Origin: an uncultured Prevotella sp.
GTDB lineage: Bacteria; Bacteroidota; Bacteroidia; Bacteroidales; Bacteroidaceae
Direction of reading: 5' to 3'
Assembly: GCA_934219025.1 (NCBI GenBank)
Contig: CAKQDG010000002.1
Location: forward strand, 1 to 64,000
DNA length: 64,000 bases
The notes beneath the pieces are model-generated. The model worked only from the letters and a program-made list of their open reading frames with translations, was not told where the DNA came from and ran no database searches. Of this stretch, positions 62,601-64,000 are shown one piece after another (the first letter of the stretch is position 1; each line of letters begins with the position of its first letter). The translations under genes were made by a program, and so were the position numbers.

Positions 62601-64000
62601 TTCCACTATAATGCATACAATTACGGAGGAAGCAACATGGACACCTACGTTCATGATACAAAGACTACGGCTATCGACTTCACGTGTCAAAATGATTTGA
62701 GTAGAGCTGTTGGCATGACAGAGAATACAAATAGAGCCAATGCCATATTCTATCCGCCGGTGGACGACAATGCCATGGTTTTCCATGGATTGAATGTCAA
62801 AGAAGGTGTTACACAAAATCTCTTGGTATATACTGCAGGAAACAGCAGTGACGACGACAATGACACTGAGGCTTATGACATTGCCTACAAAACTCTTGCC
62901 TACAACGAAAAGACGAAGGAGGCGATTATCAGCGGACATCATATCGTGGAGGATGAAGAGAACAACTTCTCTACTACCCTACTCCACCTCGTGGAGCGTG
63001 CTTCTGACGACAACAACAGCGAAGGAGAGACCTGCGAGAACAACGACTTCTGTGCTCCGATCGCCTTCTCGGTGACAAACCGCGCCTGGTACACACGTAA
63101 GCCTCTAAACTATGCAGAGGATAAAACCGGAGCATGGGAGGGTATCTGTCTGCCGTTTACGGTAAACAAGGCGGAGACTTCTCTCAATGGCGAGATTACC
63201 CATTTCTATGGCACGCCTGGCGAAGGTGAAATTGCTGACCCAGTAACAAACATCCACACTCTGCACCATGAATATTGGCTGCGAGGACTAGTGGACGTTA
63301 AAACAGAAAGCGGCAAGGCCACTGCTACCTATCAGCGACCGGGGGCTGCCGGCAGCACTGCCGACGGAACGTCAATCACCAATGGAGGCTCACCGCTCTT
63401 CGCCCCTGTAGATAAGGATGGTAAATCTCTGTGCGAAGCCGTTTCCTACGTATTCGACAATCCGTTCTTTATCAACAATTACGGTGATCGCCTGTATAAT
63501 AAAACGGACAATCCTTACTACGCTGACTCTCACACTTACAGCGACTATCTGCTGCAGGTTGCCAACGTGCCGTACATCGTGAGGTTCCCTGGAGAACAGT
63601 ACTACGAGTTCGATCTCTCAAGTGCATTCTACAACAACATCACGGCAAAGAAGGTTGCGGCACAAACCGTTACATTCAATGCATACGGGCCGGAGAACGA
63701 AAATGCCGGCAAATATGGTACAGGCGAGATTAATATCCCTGTAACTTCGGCAAAGGACATGGCAACTACAACCGATAACGGTTTCTCTCATCATGGCGTG
63801 TATGTTGCAACAAATGTGGCAAGTCAGGAGATATACGGAATGAACGCCGATGGTACAGCTTTCGACGATGCCTCTACCCTATCCACCGTCATGCCGTTCC
63901 GAACATATATGACAATGGCTGCCTCTAGAGCCAAGACTCGCTCTGCCGTGCCATCGGTTATCAATATTGCCGAACCTGCAGGCATAGACAAGATTTCTCC
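47628..64000 (+). CDS. Giant repeat-rich surface protein, probable adhesin (partial, open at the right edge)
   Basis: An ATG at 47628 opens a frame that I followed at many points to position 64000 without a stop, over 5,457 codons. Residues 1-26 are a signal peptide (FILISILFAYVQSTAAQ). Next come two GLUG-like modules (about 27-330 and 440-790; FNGNGCTISNMTVDF, FDGNGHAIRNLHMFW) and Ig-like stretches. About forty beta repeats follow (about residues 1330-3750), each ending in (Y/F)GGG or a variant, for example NINGGTFYKNIYGGGD. A Tyr- and Asp-rich part then contains a third GLUG-like stretch (AHGNGHVISGLKSG). The end visible here (VINIAEPAGIDKIS) suggests the C-terminus is near. It is probably a long beta-helical adhesin linked to the upstream fimbrial genes and exported to the surface. 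The export route cannot be read because the C-terminus is missing. Confidence 0.85.
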   Translation, partial: MKIHSIHIKLFILISILFAYVQSTAAQSGDWSNYKASGYESGSGTEADPYVIKTAEQLAYFAAQVTAGNDLTANVELRSSIDLGAHYWVPIGDRGASAVRPANEFAGVFNGNGCTISNMTVDFSSGVNNGLFSQLKEGCIVRNINFENAKLFCTSLTGVTHRMGVVAGATYGTSAVPSIENISIRNSSIKAEKNVVQPHHFLVGGIMGGLFHQTNIKNCYMDVDIDLSLVSYSSTSKAYIAQAVAGVDGGTGNPSLTLKNVYSVGKQTLISQMNYPNVGTMVGWNPNKVLLTECYYKNVPTDKNGNALSLVDASHKNGEQKTEDYSDGFVTLANGNLGDNLQSWKISSSKPKVIAKYISVKQSHEGHTSKTIKVSIDNDDDNDTYTYEWTYERDKTYTANGKSIDIDCYNKTINGSVKVMNGTSLVNEAAFTISPLQYSVDLYADVFYSGGNGSKESPYIISNDMQLAKLARDVNNAGVEGVYKNVYFKLDKDIDLSSALWLPIGSSITSNLHYFMGKFDGNGHAIRNLHMFWKPYAGTWGDWGLFSQLRGASADEAGFCSVSNFILDNVLIEKETGASYSGSGINLGTVAGEAYKYSEISNIIVKNAKITDNDETYTTSGIEYRVGGMVGNINNNDVYRIFNLSTDADIQILKNVNTNKAKAYVGGAFGRFNLVSSYNHAYRIYPTNIYVHGPIIANSGRYVYRGSIASGITSQPSAEQASTWYYANGMDIMNTRDENNGNQKSLDEFASTFVLQNNNFIGEEEVLDKAAWMYGKDSGFYFGKTRIKLERGENDILTAETQTGNIAKEKYFWYVSSDRKTWNKVESTETAPQPCNPFTLAHKTDNQYVYAELADGSSRSNYILVSGINITATIENIDDKSYEVTITHNIPEWTSNDNLVIDYQWVKNGENVGANQATYSPESIQASDKISCHVIVKDKQGIILLDKWVYKTTVVYLCPIGVSVGGHSYEKGTDNVDDKTWGFSPDKPMQTWWGAYKKLADNASWDENVIVLMGESPKQYTDSITKGFPITANYYGNVLALTKERWEAGTKDSPLFKNTTITSTWKNTNYDGTIVIGGGDIGLPLWGDTKFENITFSGKNQGSSYYIIYCQYNNLEMGKGIKMTEFNASPSYGTVDGANTTNLQIFGGLLSDGRFVPLNNAENIEKMEKSMPHGKEGFSMNFKSGYYSVICAGGRQKYTISQEGKQQNGVMGTPNQPVKCTITMDIDRDFNDKNKATYSDYDAGIILAGNHEGAMYADVDIIIRSGHVGRLVNGSLGNKNDFSFVYPVGSNNWIYAPNNSYMGRANILLDPEKSENNKNEEKNKRIIVTELYGGGTGRGFTNSQIINNPFYGLSTVTINGGTFKMLPENNTSEKNYVGIFGAGAGGTNGIGDDKNHTQDDRIPYWNDDNTVMLYGKYDTAKNKLISYRCYNADTKTYTYVDPLNTSTKIIINDGQFGESEKKQIDGIYGGGSGYMSRSLWSDTSGEPNTNGGNIYGLEGKTVATITINGGDFYCKKGIFAGGRGTNYYFTENAYGGSQHQSSYTDLGKTYGNVELNINGGMFHCSVFGGGYGVADAALNGDKSKVATLKNMARVYGKSTVNINGGTFYKNIYGGGDMAVTEYYGKDAATNVTIGDKADIRGSVFGGGNGRKYGAGFDNIDNETLLPDSVGKVIGNTNVTFVGDMQQAPTVYGDIYGGGNLARVEGNTDVNLYAANFAGQIFGGGKGLLYDNGTENEGKVRNSADVLGNTNVSLAKDENENNKDDESKKDETYSINVIWDKVWSESRNDVLIWGSAGTEDLFFKNGKYVNPHNIYGGGNLACRVGNYTKDENGVETLKENTGKATVTVLKGMTPFSLLKTQEWKQSYTDNDNPHFYVFGGGYGKNTSVGSTEVTVNVEGDYGIYDAETDDDTDQLAKDHDNNFGDTDNSLFDGDSSTVAKKSRKARKANKAIAKEKSTIPVFDNTKGIPNFTILGVMGGGYSGIVNGDTKVTVDGQTFLHRVYGGGFGDPESVENNTTGQVKGNTEVYVQGAKTYGDVFGGGAGVAPKTADGIHFTDVARVIGTTKVEVSDDANVYGKVFGGGDMANVGEKTTQDYSIAASSVSTLDENNNGAFLGYEAKDYRSFVNIIGGNVYGEVFGGGKGLTKAKATEYYNVGRINGNTLVHVTDSKPGADFDDADNIKPYVWNRIYGGCAYGTVDGNTLVHIEGGMLGLNIFGGGYGDVKINSDKKENDQTSGASTSMDILQQVLGKKDTEGNGTYANILGNTKVQIDGGSWIWNQIADINGNKLKWTAADEENGKVCDDYIEFRKIAFAMQDASTADNATLMKLKNIIQKISTDKSTKEFFDIKTLSFKKNHNIFGGGNRACYVGTYTNSSADNMLSEAPVNGTGEAEVVINHSPLTDIPDSKGNLISLLDNTTLQGFCWVLANSNTAHPQFSVFGAGYGANTKVGNAYVYMQPGARSNTEGTDAIAIDGKKMRYLNQHTDGERYRTFVNRLADDFLKISKDDKKLYYGSADGTDNDPKTYQRYRTSRMAWELGVPNSTFFEIHGGGFSGYVVGNTYVETDCQLTCRNIYGAGLGHVPYGDIIEGTKYDFGSIGGNSKVFVKSGYVARNVYGGGAGIESVRVSAQSIVDFEAKSGEIVDFPDMARVNKKAEVNVYGEDIESTNSIIDRTQIFGSVYGGGDVANVGTEDMKAEAQQIGHEAYFTPQNYTSLVNIRGGAIFSQIFAGGNGRKASQCNDYTKLGSIYGNSCIVIDRPAPGMTYPYYDEEKGEWKNPSDGNMQHPGTGVNEKIIPHIFNRIYGGCENGTIYGNTIISINDGYLGHNIFGGGWGSCDTLTVDNTEVVETTSADVTGNTNMLIVGGQVLLTSYWNPDKRFWEPSTIIGDKIYSPQYNPSARKFHINHNIYGGGNAACVVGEKDSDGKTVENSGNTYLTMVRGLLYDTTEVLSGQTNDKKFFERDEWKEVYEKVGSPHFGIFGGGYGENTTILADTHVNVQMQGHGSIKDFGDLEKGNEYKHFLSGYSVMDIVGGGYAGKVVGNTHILGGGGVFCRRMFGGGFYNSVSSTNVEVKAIDCHDIFGGGLMGDVEKNTSVTIGYQKDETPENGFSNKDIFIHGDVYGGNDVSGYVNVVLDTQGYFADNEGNGTAINIYGGKIDGNVYGAGNGDYLYALDQKGHTQVTVNEHYPLNPKDPNSETEPLVYTVPMRETMPSYKAASDAAKIVNINSWRPLTNKVVINIKGNSESDRVVIKGEVYGGGNSATVQKVQKVQKRNVKASANEGFIRFNIGSHVNIKSMFMGCNGDALFTTSEDNNFMNKFQKLNGDIDDYSKELNLGDTIDWKNDPSNKGISTLYLSTKNDDRPTVYPHLLDLYFQPVETDIQASLTWATDLSDCTIGTFCCGGNRGNMNVYPDADGNAFEYTFPEGLTIIDKIVGGCNNANYDYKGKVSHEGGYLLGLAHSVKPFIKLNIKNKFNPYNKNGAYYGGNVYGGCYKTGTVRGDISINLVSDMLDGKSKEMLEKSNELISTTPEYSALNVYGAGYGMESYVYGNTNISVADGIICDVPSTSDDGVFNHSGTSANFVYGGGQQGNVIGMTNVDIYNGHIFKAVTGGSYSGYVWGSTQVKVGYPKYYKVHPDNYQSGRYILARADKNNQYIDREGKTKDGALRTDLASETIKQSINLITDDIISQAVYEDIVAKYDSISNREIDITNEKSKYFQEIPAATPSVGWNNINIQIGEAVYGGGYSVGQGTSVLANATTVLKFTPKYNIDNAFTTNDKHIEELKNLPGGTTAGFGGNTTVLVGDRTTSSEASSSDASTDRDHITISHQNMKVVTLADGTDLYGYYYKDKSNNYRYISVQDTYFYGKGHTHPDEQNVYDDNFYQYDSEGGIFGDGHQSYAQGFRSADLTGYGFAGSTVTSSKIINTFQRLDILRLEDNCFNVLGARDYATNATNKTPYSIARVGEIQMHAVNVEYDTDGKLQKKNIKRARNYMGLANNIHYVGAITSDVVFNNEMWRDSTGLVPTSGAFVGKTYQQVKQYYIDDYFKGTNNPDKKGIVSFFQMRNDGTSKNMIGIASGYALKIQGVQETYDTNHKVEDNIYYGPVYGVIEMNLIDVRPDEGGGYVYADNVHKRSNDSKSDFLETTGNFVFPYTAKEGHFIVDDCFPTGYVNLKTDDPDTKEDVHYWYVTGFNYYYNAHITGYTYKDHLTFNSDNSDGLTVLSGLIAGQEVEVFNWKMRSGHKNNKDEYSCDLENRNYSDDAKDIDNNPVKGHYSLYLGAAKENTYSDPVKVKDKNERGFAVKLPMNEDNTGSITYINKTLPSSLVDDAKITFQLRDSVNNTTSDYFAKHLAEKCQATLVLKAPALKKVKNEDGTEIVEQIISNIGASVFYTKDGNDYVPVESGHNNHLQEGITYYIKNGIAEEFTPVDPNEIYLRDDKEESGYKRVKITDVDVDEPVYYCAVPRYYTYTVYLTIEYVLGPTIEGNITIENCALPGEMIRIKKNEVSIKGDQSFSANGYYWRIGRCKKDDKGKLSFVDDTDWQVGNVAEGYDSYKQGEKEGFGVFKDCFYDKTEDYLDIPAYYYLNGYGVQLGITMNGLDKIFPVDMQPSDTLVVHNYHKMDPGQTGVHLQLEKAIARAHTEKDFAEPRIYISDQKDLTAFINFVDTIGTGKDGGYVKDDKEYVKLGAKKTGDIWEPALYEVPRYGANAQFIIQNDMNIATDYDGTSHTDFAGTAHGNGHVISGLKSGRCLFNSISGNVYNLGLTSGKISNMQSVDGKIKNYHCCYEYSPVTIGNTSIPVVYRMDGTLNTDYTAADFRSGRVAYDLNEYYLRARYSNNKTNKEDMTALKYLYDYYENGDYQYAHRSDNITGRVTGITYLRIGKDSDLPNYGQAATRHDQSHKIDKARQVSSSDGVSTPVVYEPLFNDNHEEGAKEEMNDFLFWGQSLQSTPANTPTTIGYQQYKDNVYAHQLNYMTNRVYRTAGYYGNTKLDAFHYNAYNYGGSNMDTYVHDTKTTAIDFTCQNDLSRAVGMTENTNRANAIFYPPVDDNAMVFHGLNVKEGVTQNLLVYTAGNSSDDDNDTEAYDIAYKTLAYNEKTKEAIISGHHIVEDEENNFSTTLLHLVERASDDNNSEGETCENNDFCAPIAFSVTNRAWYTRKPLNYAEDKTGAWEGICLPFTVNKAETSLNGEITHFYGTPGEGEIADPVTNIHTLHHEYWLRGLVDVKTESGKATATYQRPGAAGSTADGTSITNGGSPLFAPVDKDGKSLCEAVSYVFDNPFFINNYGDRLYNKTDNPYYADSHTYSDYLLQVANVPYIVRFPGEQYYEFDLSSAFYNNITAKKVAAQTVTFNAYGPENENAGKYGTGEINIPVTSAKDMATTTDNGFSHHGVYVATNVASQEIYGMNADGTAFDDASTLSTVMPFRTYMTMAASRAKTRSAVPSVINIAEPAGIDKIS
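51619..58880 (+). repeat. Coding tandem repeats with (Y/F)GGG motif
   Basis: About forty degenerate repeat units of 25-80 residues. The common pattern is a strand such as V-x-I-N-G-G, a short bulge, then V/I-(Y/F)-G-G-G followed by an Asn, Tyr, Asp or Lys (for example at 52462, 52557, 52710, 53067, 53257, 53630, 54037, 54703, 56348, 57392). Several units end in YGGC or YGAG instead. Unit lengths vary, so the array is old rather than recently amplified. Confidence 0.8.
53417..53439 (+). repeat. Palindromic element G inside the giant gene
   Basis: CGACGG (53417-53422) and CCGTCG (53434-53439) are the same arms as elements A and C; 18 of 23 positions match element A. It encodes DGDSSTVA in the same reading phase as DGVSTPVV. 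A shorter relative, AGCG/CGCT around TTTCTA, lies at 53928-53941 and encodes SSVSTLD. Confidence 0.6.
59055..59077 (+). repeat. Palindrome inside the giant gene with altered arms
   Basis: GAAGCATC (59055-59062) and GATGCTTC (59070-59077) form a perfect 8-bp stem with a 7-nt loop. The total of 23 bp equals the length of elements A, C, D and G, and the preceding CCTCGTCCGA is shared with element D. It encodes EASSSDAS. Confidence 0.5.
62357..62379 (+). repeat. Palindromic element D inside the giant gene
   Basis: CGACGG (62357-62362) and CCGTTG (62374-62379) flank AGTTTCAACGC; 20 of 23 positions match element A. It encodes DGVSTPVV, identical to the peptide of element C in another gene 17 kb away. 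Confidence 0.75.

Overview
The window looks like a chromosomal segment of a Bacteroidales bacterium, most likely Prevotella or a close relative. Three things point there: promoters of the Bacteroidetes type (TTTG, about 19-20 bp, then TAnnTTTG), families largely confined to the phylum (DUF5687, DUF4301, DUF4835, DUF3127, DUF3575, DUF5119, fimbrillin lipoproteins), and synteny such as ftsK-lolA and coaBC-DUF4835-recN. No tRNA, rRNA, CRISPR array, prophage or transposase was seen.

Positions 1-7450 are on the minus strand: the tip of a secreted protein gene, a small secreted protein with a sorting-domain-like C-terminus, L-fucose isomerase, and ftsK-lolA-DUF5687. Positions 7609-24214 are almost all on the plus strand: an RNase D-like exonuclease, an rRNA methyltransferase, tilS, then dnaN, a DnaQ-like exonuclease, coaBC, a DUF4835 protein, recN, a degenerate protease-TPR protein, folK, an M64 peptidase and a TPR protein. 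An OB-fold DUF3127 gene with an SSB-like tail diverges from dnaN. After the TPR gene a strong promoter drives a roughly 200-nt structured RNA that I cannot assign to a known class. It is followed by a terminator, ribE and a GNAT/nitrilase fusion.

Positions 24279-39832 hold a DUF4301 protein, a RelA-type (p)ppGpp synthetase with a ruined hydrolase site, serS, a three-gene glycogen/alpha-glucan operon (debranching enzyme, glycosyltransferase, GH57) divergent from a Crp/Fnr regulator, a lipid kinase with miaA, gapA, mscL and frr.

From about 39.9 kb to the end lies a surface-structure locus: DUF3575, DUF5119, three fimbrillin-like lipoproteins, and one giant open reading frame that starts at 47628 and is still open at the window edge (more than 5,457 codons). 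The giant protein has a signal peptide, GLUG-like modules, Ig-like stretches, and about 40 beta-strand repeats ending in (Y/F)GGG. The locus is rich in unusual DNA: three 8-bp tandem repeats, an inverted copy of a dispersed intergenic repeat also found after tilS, and a family of small palindromes with a TTTC-type loop. These palindromes sit just downstream of stop codons and also, in one constant reading phase, inside the coding sequence of the surface proteins. The palindrome family, the giant adhesin and the structured RNA before ribE are the most interesting items.
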